From assembly GCA_903930565.1 (NCBI GenBank), contig CAIYZC010000841.1:1-51703 (forward strand): 51,703 nt of DNA. The letters run 5' to 3'. Of this stretch, positions 33,201 through 40,489 are shown piece after piece (within the stretch, counting starts at the first letter, position 1; the number at the start of each line of letters is the position of its first letter). Under the pieces are notes generated by a model, which did not search any database, was not told the DNA's origin, and saw only the letters and a list, made by a program, of their open reading frames with translations. This stretch comes from an uncultured Pedosphaera sp. (lineage in GTDB: Bacteria > Verrucomicrobiota > Verrucomicrobiia > Limisphaerales > Pedosphaeraceae). Made by a program: the position numbers and the translations under genes.

Positions 33201-36200
33201 GCTTGGTCCAGGGCGTTGATGGCTTCTTGTACGGGACCACCGGTGGCGGCGGGGCGTATGGTTTCGGCACGATCTACCGGATGAGCACCAGCGGCGCCCT
33301 TACGACCGTGGTGGCATTCGACAATCAGGATGGCGCCACGCCCTCCCCGGTGTTGATCCAAGCCACGGACGGCAATTTCTATGGCACCACCGCAGGCACC
33401 GGCGCGACCGGGAGCTACGGGACGGTCTTCCGCCTCACCCCGGGCGGCGCTCTCACCACACTCCACGCCTACGCCAACGGCACCGATGGTGCCACTCCGA
33501 TCGCAGGGGTCGTGCAAGCGGCCGACGGCAACTTGTACGGCGTCACCGTACAGGGCGGGGCAAAGGGCGCGGGCACCGTCTTCCGCCTGACGTTGGACGG
33601 GCAATTCAACACGTTGCACGCGTTCACCGCCGGCATTGATGGGGCAAACCCATGGGGGGGACTGGTCGCCGCCCCGGACGGCAATCTGTACGGCACCACC
33701 CAGGGCGCGGGCACATACGGGTTTGGCACGGTGTTCCGCTTCGCTCCCAACGGACCGCTCACCACGGTGGCGCAATTTGACGGCTACAATGGCAAGTATC
33801 CTTCCGCCGCCCTGCTCCCCGGCCCCGATGGCAAGCTCTACGGCACCACCGTCCAAGGCGGCGCGGCAGGCTACGGGGCGGTCTTTGCCCTCGCCTTCGG
33901 CGGGCCCGTGCAAATCACCGGCCAACCCGCCGACCAGATCGCTTACTTGGGCGGCAACGCAACCTTCTCCGTCGCCACCGCCGGCGCCGGCCCGCTCGGA
34001 TACCAGTGGCAGGTGGATGGTGTCAACTTGACGGACGGCGGCAACGTGGCCGGCTCGGCCACACCCAACCTGCAACTTGCCAACGTCGCGTTCACGGATT
34101 CCGCCCTTTACACGGTGATCGTCAGCAATGCCTATGGCGCCGTAACCAGCGCGCCGGCCGTCCTCGCCGTCACCCTTTCCCCGCCCCGCATCACCAATCA
34201 ACCCGCCTCGCTCACCGTGGTGGCCGGCACCACCGCCACCTTTGTTGTCGGTGCCACGGGTGAAATGCCGCTCACCTATCAATGGCAGTTGGGCGGCACC
34301 AATCTCACCGATGGCGGCGCCATCAGCGGCGCCACGAACAACACACTCGTCCTGGCCGGCGTCCCCCCTGCCCTGGCCGGAACGTACTCGGTGATCGTGA
34401 GCAATGCCCTGGCCGTCCGCGTCAGCACCCCCGCTTCGCTGACGGTCGTGGCGCCCACCCCGGCGGGACTCGGCTTGACCACCCTGCGCACCCTGACCGG
34501 AGGCTCCGACGGGGCCTTTCCCTACGCCGGCTTGGTCCAAGGTCGCGACGGCAACCTCTACGGGGTCTGCGCGGAAGGAGGCAGCGCCTTCCGCGGCACG
34601 GTGTTCCGATTGACCACCGCCGGGGTCTACAGCACCTTGGTTTCTTTCCCCGCGGGCTCGGCGGGAGCCTCGCCGGAAGGCAAATTGGCCCAATCCCCGG
34701 CGGGGGTGTTCTACGCCCCGACATTCATGGGCGGGGCCGCCAACTACGGCACCGTGTTCCGCCTGAACGGTGCCTCCCTCAGTTACGCTTACGCATTCAC
34801 CAACGGCGTGGATGGAGCCAATCCTTACGCCGGGCTGCTGTTCGGGGCCAATGGCGTGCTCTACGGCACCGCGGCCGCGGGCGGGAGCCATTCCAACGGG
34901 GTGGCCTTCAGCCTCACCACCAATGGCGTGCTCACCCCGCTGTATGAATTCGGCACCGCCGGCGCCGGCGCCTACCCTTATGGCGCGCTCGTCCAAGCCC
35001 CCTCCGGCCTGCTCTACGGCACCACTCTGGAGGGCGGTCTCTACGGTTACGGCACCGTCTTTTGCCTCGCCACCAACGGCACCCTGACCAACCTCCTGAG
35101 CTTCAACGGCGCCGCGCAAGGGGCCTACCCCGGCGCGGGGGTGGTGTTCGGGCCGGACGGCAACCTCTATGGCACGACGCTCGCGGGCGGATCCGGCGGC
35201 CAAGGCACGGTATTCCGACTCACCCCCGCGGGCGGGTTGACCGTGCTGGTGAACTTTCAAGGCACCAACGGTTCCGCCCCCTCGGCGGAATTGCTCCTGG
35301 CCAGTGATGGCAACTTCTACGGCACCACGTCCGCGGGTGGTTGGGGCGGCCAGGGAACGGTCTTTCAAATGACCATCAACGGCGCCTTGACCACCCTCCT
35401 GTGGTTCGACGGCTCGAACGGCGCCGCCCCGCAGGGCGCCTTGCTTCAGGCCAACGATGGCCGCTTTTACGGCACCACGCCCTTCGGGGGCACCGGCTTC
35501 AACCCGTCGGCGGGCGGTGGTTACGGATTGATCTATCAACTCACCGTGCCGCTCTTCCCCACGAACTCGCTCACCCTGCCGCCCGCCATCGCGGGCCTCG
35601 CCTACTCGACTGGCGTCGCGGGCTTCGCCTTGGCCCCGGCGGGTGACCCGCTGACCTTCACCAAGATCAGCGGCCCCGCCTGGCTCCAGGTCGCACCCAA
35701 TGGCACCCTGGGCGGCACCCCGGCGGCCACGGACCTCGGCCAAGGGAATTGCGTCATCAGCTTGACGGACCCCAACGGTTTTACCGCGGCCGCCACTTTC
35801 ACGATTCCGGTTAATCCGGACCCGGCGCCGGTCTTTCTGGCGAATCCTTTCACCACCCCCGCCGCCACCGCCGGCGCCGCCTACACCGCGAACCTGGCCA
35901 CCAACGCCACCGATGCCGAAATCGCCGCCGGCGACGTCCTGACCTTCCTCAAATCCGGGGGCCCGGCCTGGCTGAACGTGGCGACCAACGGCGTCCTCTC
36001 CGGCACCCCGGGCGCGGGGGACATCGGGACGAACCAATTCTTGATCACCGCCGTCAACCTCGGCGGCGCCACGACCACCGCCACCCTGAACCTCTTGGTG
36101 AACGGCGGCCCGTTCTTCATCGCGGGACTACTCTCCTACCCCGCGGCGACGGTGGGCCTGCCTTATGCCGGCAGCATCGCCACCAACGCGCTTGACCCCT

Positions 36201-36868
36201 TCCTGGCGCCCGGCGGCACGCTGGCTTTCAGCCTGGTCTCCGGTCCAGCCTGGCTGCAAATGGGCGCGGATGGCACGCTCTCGGGAACCCCGACGGCCGG
36301 CAACTTGGGCACCAACACCTTTGCAGCGCAGGTGCAGGACTCCGCGGGTTACTCGGCGACCGCCCAACTGATCCTCCTCGTCGGCAACAATCATCCCCCG
36401 GTGTTTGCCGCCAATCCCTTTGCGGCCCCGTCCGCGCCCGTCGGTCTTGCCTATGTCGCCGGTTTGGGCGCCGCGGTCAGTGACCCGGATTTCGGCGACT
36501 TGACCACGCTCGCCAAAGTAACCGGACCCGCCTGGTTGGCCGTGGCTCCCGCCGGCCAGTTGTCAGGCACGCCCGCGATCACCGATTTGGGAACCAACGT
36601 GTTTCAAATTACCGCGACGGATCTGCTCGGCGCGAGCACCGGCGCCACGCTGCAGATCGTGGTGGAAAATCCGCTCACGCTCCAGATCACGCCCACGGGC
36701 GGCCAGTGGCAACTGCTGTGGACTGGCGGCCTGCCCCCGTACCAAGTCCAGTCCAGCGGCAGCCTGTTGCCGGGCTCCTGGACCAATTTGGGCGGTCCCA
36801 CCAGCGGTTACACCCTGTTCCTATCCCCGACAAACCCCGCCGCTTATTACCGCGTCTCCGGTTGGTGA
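30269..36868 (+). CDS. Giant secreted sedolisin (S53 peptidase) with Ig-like, GloVer-repeat and putative-Ig domains
   Basis: A 2199-residue exported protein. After a signal segment (to about 45) comes a pro-kumamolisin activation domain (about 60-200: FLTPAEFTAQFGPTEADY). The S53 serine-carboxyl peptidase domain follows (about 225-560) with all key residues: Glu295 and Asp299 in DEVSLDID, oxyanion Asp369 in SSGDSGAY and nucleophile Ser470 in SSGTSISSP. Such enzymes are acid proteases that self-activate. Then come Ig-like units (about 670-855), seven GloVer repeats (about 858-1210), two Ig-like units, seven more GloVer repeats (about 1400-1762), four putative-Ig (He_PIG-like) domains with GPAWL and GTP motifs, and a short C-terminal domain ending YYRVSGW. 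Its last 22 bases overlap the convergent glycosyltransferase gene. Confidence 0.92.
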   Translation: MAAAVFPPPLARLFTATFKPRSGWWRAGWLLPCLLWWGGVTAPAADLHSPLASPPPVWTNSPPATTAARPALLKLALGLPLRQPEVLAQLLADLYTPGHPRFRHFLTPAEFTAQFGPTEADYESVVAFAQSRGLLITGRHANRLVVEAQGPTALVERAFHVRVGAYSHPSEARNFFAPDRAPAWELATPLLSVAGLDNFVVPRPHLRTQPADGVTPQVTGSGPVGFFIGNDFRRAYAPGTPLNGAGQYVGLLEFNTGYYPADVTAYLQLAGLPKVPLTTVLLDGFNGAPGTGNDEVSLDIDMAIAMAPGLSGVIVYEGELTDSILNRMATDNTAKQLSASWTYPIDATSLQIFQEFAAQGQSFFNSSGDSGAYAPGSVASPTDVPYVTTVGGTDLTTQGGGGPWVAETTWTGSSGGYSSTYAIPAWQVGANSAANQGSSVFRNLPDVAMLATNCWLIYNNGLNAVSSGTSISSPLWAGFTALANQLAAANGQPPVGFLNPTLYAFGAGSNAYPAAALFHDITTGNNKNAGSPTRFSAGTGYDLCTGWGTPTGTNLLQALALPEALHVTPAAGALFSGPPGGPITPATFTLGLTNGYGAALSWSLVNTAAWCSVSVAAGSLAPGQGTNVVISPAPAAVNLPAGNYPANLVVSNLTDASAQIRPVTLAFYLPPVITTQPTNETVLESTTASFAIGTAPNALQTFQWRSNNLNVVDGGRLSGSTTPALALTGVTLADGNSAYAVVVSTPAGVVTSAVATLTVTSSPPVIVLQPTNQNALPGQAVRFAVAVAGHAPFTYHWQLNGTNLPNGAGFGGSTTPTLTISNVVQGGAYTVVIGNALGSVTSQAAVLTVPAVTIPGVTLTTPYSFTGGAGGVNPYAPLAPGKLGNYYGTTYGDGGRTSDGTVFRFNTNGTITTLASFTGTTGAGPYAGLVLGRDGNYYGATAAGGAYSQGLVFRLSSGGALTTLATLNNENGGSPFAGLVQGVDGFLYGTTGGGGAYGFGTIYRMSTSGALTTVVAFDNQDGATPSPVLIQATDGNFYGTTAGTGATGSYGTVFRLTPGGALTTLHAYANGTDGATPIAGVVQAADGNLYGVTVQGGAKGAGTVFRLTLDGQFNTLHAFTAGIDGANPWGGLVAAPDGNLYGTTQGAGTYGFGTVFRFAPNGPLTTVAQFDGYNGKYPSAALLPGPDGKLYGTTVQGGAAGYGAVFALAFGGPVQITGQPADQIAYLGGNATFSVATAGAGPLGYQWQVDGVNLTDGGNVAGSATPNLQLANVAFTDSALYTVIVSNAYGAVTSAPAVLAVTLSPPRITNQPASLTVVAGTTATFVVGATGEMPLTYQWQLGGTNLTDGGAISGATNNTLVLAGVPPALAGTYSVIVSNALAVRVSTPASLTVVAPTPAGLGLTTLRTLTGGSDGAFPYAGLVQGRDGNLYGVCAEGGSAFRGTVFRLTTAGVYSTLVSFPAGSAGASPEGKLAQSPAGVFYAPTFMGGAANYGTVFRLNGASLSYAYAFTNGVDGANPYAGLLFGANGVLYGTAAAGGSHSNGVAFSLTTNGVLTPLYEFGTAGAGAYPYGALVQAPSGLLYGTTLEGGLYGYGTVFCLATNGTLTNLLSFNGAAQGAYPGAGVVFGPDGNLYGTTLAGGSGGQGTVFRLTPAGGLTVLVNFQGTNGSAPSAELLLASDGNFYGTTSAGGWGGQGTVFQMTINGALTTLLWFDGSNGAAPQGALLQANDGRFYGTTPFGGTGFNPSAGGGYGLIYQLTVPLFPTNSLTLPPAIAGLAYSTGVAGFALAPAGDPLTFTKISGPAWLQVAPNGTLGGTPAATDLGQGNCVISLTDPNGFTAAATFTIPVNPDPAPVFLANPFTTPAATAGAAYTANLATNATDAEIAAGDVLTFLKSGGPAWLNVATNGVLSGTPGAGDIGTNQFLITAVNLGGATTTATLNLLVNGGPFFIAGLLSYPAATVGLPYAGSIATNALDPFLAPGGTLAFSLVSGPAWLQMGADGTLSGTPTAGNLGTNTFAAQVQDSAGYSATAQLILLVGNNHPPVFAANPFAAPSAPVGLAYVAGLGAAVSDPDFGDLTTLAKVTGPAWLAVAPAGQLSGTPAITDLGTNVFQITATDLLGASTGATLQIVVENPLTLQITPTGGQWQLLWTGGLPPYQVQSSGSLLPGSWTNLGGPTSGYTLFLSPTNPAAYYRVSGW
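32841..33900 (+). repeat. GloVer tandem repeat array 1 (seven units)
   Basis: Seven protein repeats of about 50 residues with the pattern 'P-x-a-g-L-v-x-x-x-D-G-N-x-Y-G-T-T-x-x-G-G ... G-T-V-F-R-L ... G-x-l-T-T-L-x-x-F-x-x-x-x-G-a' (TIGR03803-like). Seven units of this length suit a seven-bladed beta propeller (inference). Confidence 0.8.
34469..35555 (+). repeat. GloVer tandem repeat array 2 (seven units)
   Basis: A second block of seven units of the same pattern, separated from the first by two Ig-like domains. Individual units differ clearly from those in array 1, so this is not a recent DNA duplication. Confidence 0.8.
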
Positions 36869-37866
36869 GGCGCGACGGGCGGTTCGGGCAGGCGGCCAAA
36901 GTGCATCATGCTCACCCCGACCGCGGGCCGCGCCCCGGGCGGCCGGAGCTCGGTGAAAAACAGCCCCCGCCAAAACCCAAGGCCGTACAGAACATGGGTG
37001 AGGGCCATGAGCGGCACCGCGGCGACCGAGCGCCCCACCCCGTAGCGCGGCGCCAACAACGCCGCCTGCGCCAACAACGCCAGAAAATAGGCCGCCAAGG
37101 GAGCGCCCAAGAGCCACCCGGGCAAAAAGCCGAAGGCCAACGTCGAGGGCAGCGCCGCCAAATAGAGGCAGAAGAGCGGCGGCACAAAGTTGGGGGCCGA
37201 ACCCCAGGTGCGGTGCAACCGGAACTGCTCCGCCCGACCCCGTCCGTAGTTCAGAAGCATCTTGCAAAACGCCTTTAAATTCGGCCGCGGCCGGCGATGG
37301 ACAAAAAACTGCGGGTCGTACCGCAACTTCCCTCCCCGCGCCTGCAATTCGTCCATGAGCGCGTTTTCCTCATTGGGATAGAGCGCCTCGTCGAAGCCGC
37401 CGAGGTCCAGCACCGGGGCGCGCCGCGCCAGCAGGTTGCAGAGGATCAGCTCCTTTTCACTCGTGCCCCGGGGGGCGCCCACGGCGGCGTAGCGGGCGCA
37501 ACTGGGGCCGAAGGCCAGCCAACTCGCGTGCACCACCGCGAACACCTGCTCCAAGGCGGGGGCCGTCGGCGGGCACAAATTCGGCCCCCCCAATAGTTGC
37601 ACCTCCGGATCCGCGAATGCGGCCACGCCCCGCCGCAGCGCATCCGCCGGCGGCTGGGAATCGTCGTCCAAAAAATACACCAACTCCCCCCGTGCGACCT
37701 GCAACCCCCGGTTCCGTTGCACCGAGGGCTGTTTGCCCTGCACCACAATGATCTCGAGGCGGTCGGTCGGGTAATCCAACCGCTTGGCGGCCTGGACGGC
37801 CAACACGTCCCCCGGCCCGGGGCGGGTGGGGATCAAAATCGTGACTGTGGGCAAAGCTGACATCAT
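36847..37866 (-). CDS. Family 2 glycosyltransferase with C-terminal membrane helices
   Basis: A 339-residue GT-A-fold enzyme that would transfer a sugar from a nucleotide donor at the inner membrane. The N-terminus PTVTILIPTRPG and the metal/nucleotide-binding LVYFLDDDSQPP are diagnostic; GGFDEALYPNEENALMDELQ provides the acceptor-site ED-like motif. Two or three hydrophobic helices follow near residues 225-290. It starts with two Met codons (37866 or 37863). It lies downstream of the LysR gene on the same strand across a 90-base gap. Its 3' end overlaps the sedolisin gene by 22 bases in convergent orientation. Product unknown: exopolysaccharide, lipopolysaccharide or glycolipid. Confidence 0.88.
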   Translation of the reverse strand: MMSALPTVTILIPTRPGPGDVLAVQAAKRLDYPTDRLEIIVVQGKQPSVQRNRGLQVARGELVYFLDDDSQPPADALRRGVAAFADPEVQLLGGPNLCPPTAPALEQVFAVVHASWLAFGPSCARYAAVGAPRGTSEKELILCNLLARRAPVLDLGGFDEALYPNEENALMDELQARGGKLRYDPQFFVHRRPRPNLKAFCKMLLNYGRGRAEQFRLHRTWGSAPNFVPPLFCLYLAALPSTLAFGFLPGWLLGAPLAAYFLALLAQAALLAPRYGVGRSVAAVPLMALTHVLYGLGFWRGLFFTELRPPGARPAVGVSMMHFGRLPEPPVAPHQPETR

Positions 37867-37956
37867 CCCCGCTAGGTTAGTTCAAGGTTTACCAAAAAAC
37901 AGGCCAAATCGCGCCCCCCTTCCGCTTTTTCACCCCATCCCCCGACGGCCTTCGCG

Positions 37957-38862
37957 TTAATCTTCCTCCCCGGTCTTCGTCGCTGCTTTCTGCGCGGCCA
38001 GCAACTGACGCACCAGCTCATTTGGAAACCGGCGGCTGGGGGTGATGGCGTAGAAGCTTTCCCGTATTTCCGCGATCCGGTGCCGCTCCACCAAAACCCC
38101 CGCGCGCAGTTCATCCCGCACCACCACCGCGGGCACCAGGGTCACGCCTTCCGATTCCCGCGCCAGCAGGCGCAACATTGCCATGTCGTCCACTTCCGCC
38201 GCCACCACGGGACGGATGCCCGCCCGCTCCAGCAACAGGTCAAACGCCGGCCGCAGGCTGCTGTCGTGGCTGGGCAGGATGACCGGCGTCGTGCGCAAAT
38301 CTTCCGGAAAGCAAAACGGCTTCTGCCCCCGGCGTCGCCGTCCCACCAAACTCACAGGTTGCTCCGCCAGTTTTTCGCTGTGCCAACCCGTGGCACCCTC
38401 CCGCGGCACGGGCAAGTTCGACAACACCAGGTCCAGGGAGTGCGCCTCCAACCGCTCCAAAAGGTTGCGCAGGCTGCCGGAGTGAACCACCAGGCTGACG
38501 TCGGGTTGGTTGATCAAGGGTTGCAGAAACCGCAGTTGAAAATTGCGGGACAGGGTGGCCACCGCCCCCACCGCCAGAACCCGCCGCCCGGCCGGGCTTT
38601 GCCGCTCCAGCACGGTCATTAATTCTTCACCAGTGCGGAAGATCGTCTCCGCGTAGTCCAAAACCACCCGCCCCGTCGCCGTCAGCTTCAGGCGCTTGCT
38701 TTCCCTCAGGAACAAGGCCTGGCCGAGACTTTCTTCCAACTGTCGCAACTGCGCGCTCAGCGCGGATTGCGAAACTCCCAGATGGGCAGCGGCGCGGGTC
38801 AGATGACCCAATTTGGCGACCGCCCGGAAGTATCGCAAATGATGGTAGTTCAAAAACGCCAT
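37957..38862 (-). CDS. LysR-family transcriptional regulator, NhaR-like
   Basis: A 301-residue regulator. The winged helix-turn-helix covers about residues 2-65 (NYHHLRYFRAVAKLGHLTRA, LGVSQSALSAQLRQLEESLG), and the effector-binding type-2 periplasmic fold covers about 90-290. NYHHLRYF resembles NhaR, the Na+/H+-responsive LysR protein of E. coli. In-frame starts also exist at 38871 and, as GTG, at 38922; 38862 was chosen because the family begins at MAFLNYHHL. The gene diverges from dabB across 103 bases, the classical LysR arrangement, so it probably controls the dab-cys operon and may respond to bicarbonate, pH or ions. The effector is not deducible. Confidence 0.92.
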   Translation of the reverse strand: MAFLNYHHLRYFRAVAKLGHLTRAAAHLGVSQSALSAQLRQLEESLGQALFLRESKRLKLTATGRVVLDYAETIFRTGEELMTVLERQSPAGRRVLAVGAVATLSRNFQLRFLQPLINQPDVSLVVHSGSLRNLLERLEAHSLDLVLSNLPVPREGATGWHSEKLAEQPVSLVGRRRRGQKPFCFPEDLRTTPVILPSHDSSLRPAFDLLLERAGIRPVVAAEVDDMAMLRLLARESEGVTLVPAVVVRDELRAGVLVERHRIAEIRESFYAITPSRRFPNELVRQLLAAQKAATKTGEED

Positions 38863-38965
38863 GTCGTGCATGCATACAATAAAGTGAACGATCTTGTCCA
38901 AACAATCTATTATCTCCGTCACCCCGCCGGGATTAGCGTGTCCCCGTGTTCATCACGAACCACTT
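38863..38965. promoter_or_regulatory. Divergent LysR/dabB control region
   Basis: This 103-base gap must hold both promoters. TTGT-CCAA-ACAA (38894-38905) is a short interrupted palindrome in an AT-rich stretch and is a candidate core of a LysR site. No clear -35/-10 pair was found. Confidence 0.45.
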
Positions 38966-40489
38966 ATGGAACCACCCAAAACCAACTGGTTGACCCTGGC
39001 GCCGGCCGTTGCCGCCCCCGCCCTGCTCCTGCTTGCCGGCCTCTGTCCCGCTGCCGTCTGGCGAAACCGACCCGGCGGCGCCGCCACCGCCGCCCGCGGA
39101 GCCGCCTGGGGCGCGCTCGCCCTGGCGGTGGTTGCCGCCGTCGGCCTGCCCCGGGGCGGCACCAGCGGCCCTTGGTTTTACTATGATCGCCTCAGCGCTC
39201 TCGTGCAGGTCTTGGTGGCCTTTCTTGGCGCGGTGGTAACCGCCTATTCCCACCGCTATCTCGCGGGCGAAGCGGGCCGGGACCGCTACACCCGGTGGCT
39301 CGGCTTCACTTGCGTGTCGGCGCTGGCCCTGCCGGTCGCGGGCAATTTGCTCGCTTTCACCCTGGTCTGGAGTGCCGGCAGCTTCGGATTACATCACCTG
39401 CTGATACACTACCCGGAACGCCCCGGCGCCCAACTGGCCGCGCGCAAGAAATTCATCGTCAGCCGTCTGGGCGACCTCTGCCTGCTGGGCGTCCTCTGGC
39501 TGGTGCATGGGCAATTTGGCACTTGGGAATTCGCCGAGCTCCTGCACGCCCCGGCGGCGCGGCCCGCCATCGGTTGGTTGCTCGCCGTGGCAGCCCTGCT
39601 CAAGTGTGCCCAATTCCCTTTCCACACCTGGTTGCCCGACACCTTGGAAGCCCCCACCCCGGTGTCCGCGCTCATGCACGCAGGGTTTATCAATGCGGGC
39701 GGATTTCTGGTGCTGCGGCTCGCCCCCTTGGCGGCCCCCGCACCGGGAGCGCTGTTGTTGCTGGCGTACGTCGGAGCTCTCTCAGCGGCTTTCGGCACCC
39801 TGGTGCTTGCCGCCCAACCGGCCCGCAAACGCGCGCTCGCCTACTCCACCATCGCCCAGATGGGATTTATGCTTCTGGAGTGCGGCCTCGGACTCCCCGG
39901 CATGGCGCTGCTGCATCTGCTGGCGCATGCGTTATACAAGGCGAACGCCTTTCTGCGCGCGGCCACCCTGCCCGAGCCGAAGAGCCTGCCCCGCCCCGTC
40001 GACCCGAGTTGGTCCGTCACCCCCTGGCTCGTGGCCGGAGCGCTATTCTTGGCCACGGCCCGCCTGGCCGGACTCGCCGCCCCCCGCACTCCCGGAGAAT
40101 GGTTGGCTGGCAGCTTGCTCCTCCTGGCACTCGGCCGGCTGCTTGCGGCCAGCTGGAGCTCCGGGGTGGCCCGGCCAATAGGAGCTGCTTTGGTTCTGCT
40201 CCTCGCCGCTTTGGGCTGCGGCTTGCAGCAATGGGTGACGGTCTTTTTTGCCGACATCCCGGGCTGGGCGGACTTGCGGGCGGCCGCACCGGCGGGCCCC
40301 GCGGCTTGGTTCCTCGCGATCGGTTTTCCCGTCGTCCTCCTCCTGATCGAATGCCAGCGGCAACCGGGGGCCCGCCGTAATTGGCGGCGCCTCCAAATTC
40401 ACGCCCGCAATGGCTGGTACTGCCACACTTTGGCCAATCGCTCCGTGAAGGCACTCTGGCCGGTTTCTCCGATTTCCCCTCAACCATGA
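38966..40489 (+). CDS. dabB: DabB-like proton-conducting membrane subunit (NuoL/MrpA family)
   Basis: A 507-residue polytopic protein of the proton-conducting transporter family related to NuoL/NdhF. The family core is LLKCAQFPFHTWLPDTLEAP followed by TPVSALMHAGFIN (about residues 210-240), with AYSTIAQMGFM and HLLAHALYKANAFLRA further on; the buried Lys and His residues are those used for proton movement. It is followed with an ATGA overlap by dabA (DUF2309) and there are no other complex I genes. It is therefore read as DabB, which supplies proton-motive energy to DabA for CO2/bicarbonate accumulation. The ATG at 38966 was chosen; an upstream TTG-initiated frame would run through the regulatory gap. 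Confidence 0.88.
   Translation: MEPPKTNWLTLAPAVAAPALLLLAGLCPAAVWRNRPGGAATAARGAAWGALALAVVAAVGLPRGGTSGPWFYYDRLSALVQVLVAFLGAVVTAYSHRYLAGEAGRDRYTRWLGFTCVSALALPVAGNLLAFTLVWSAGSFGLHHLLIHYPERPGAQLAARKKFIVSRLGDLCLLGVLWLVHGQFGTWEFAELLHAPAARPAIGWLLAVAALLKCAQFPFHTWLPDTLEAPTPVSALMHAGFINAGGFLVLRLAPLAAPAPGALLLLAYVGALSAAFGTLVLAAQPARKRALAYSTIAQMGFMLLECGLGLPGMALLHLLAHALYKANAFLRAATLPEPKSLPRPVDPSWSVTPWLVAGALFLATARLAGLAAPRTPGEWLAGSLLLLALGRLLAASWSSGVARPIGAALVLLLAALGCGLQQWVTVFFADIPGWADLRAAAPAGPAAWFLAIGFPVVLLLIECQRQPGARRNWRRLQIHARNGWYCHTLANRSVKALWPVSPISPQP

Noticed and set aside
32841-35555. CRISPR-like or satellite DNA repeat
   Set aside because: The periodicity is about 150 bases, in frame, and conserved in protein rather than DNA; these are coding GloVer repeats.
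32705-36037. Antisense open frame of 1110 codons on the minus strand
   Set aside because: It lies wholly inside the sedolisin gene and its translation is Gly/Arg/Ala-rich with no domain. It is a by-product of high GC and of the repeat structure.
38966-40489. NuoL subunit of respiratory complex I
   Set aside because: No other nuo gene is adjacent and it overlaps a DUF2309 gene, which is the diagnostic arrangement of dabB-dabA.
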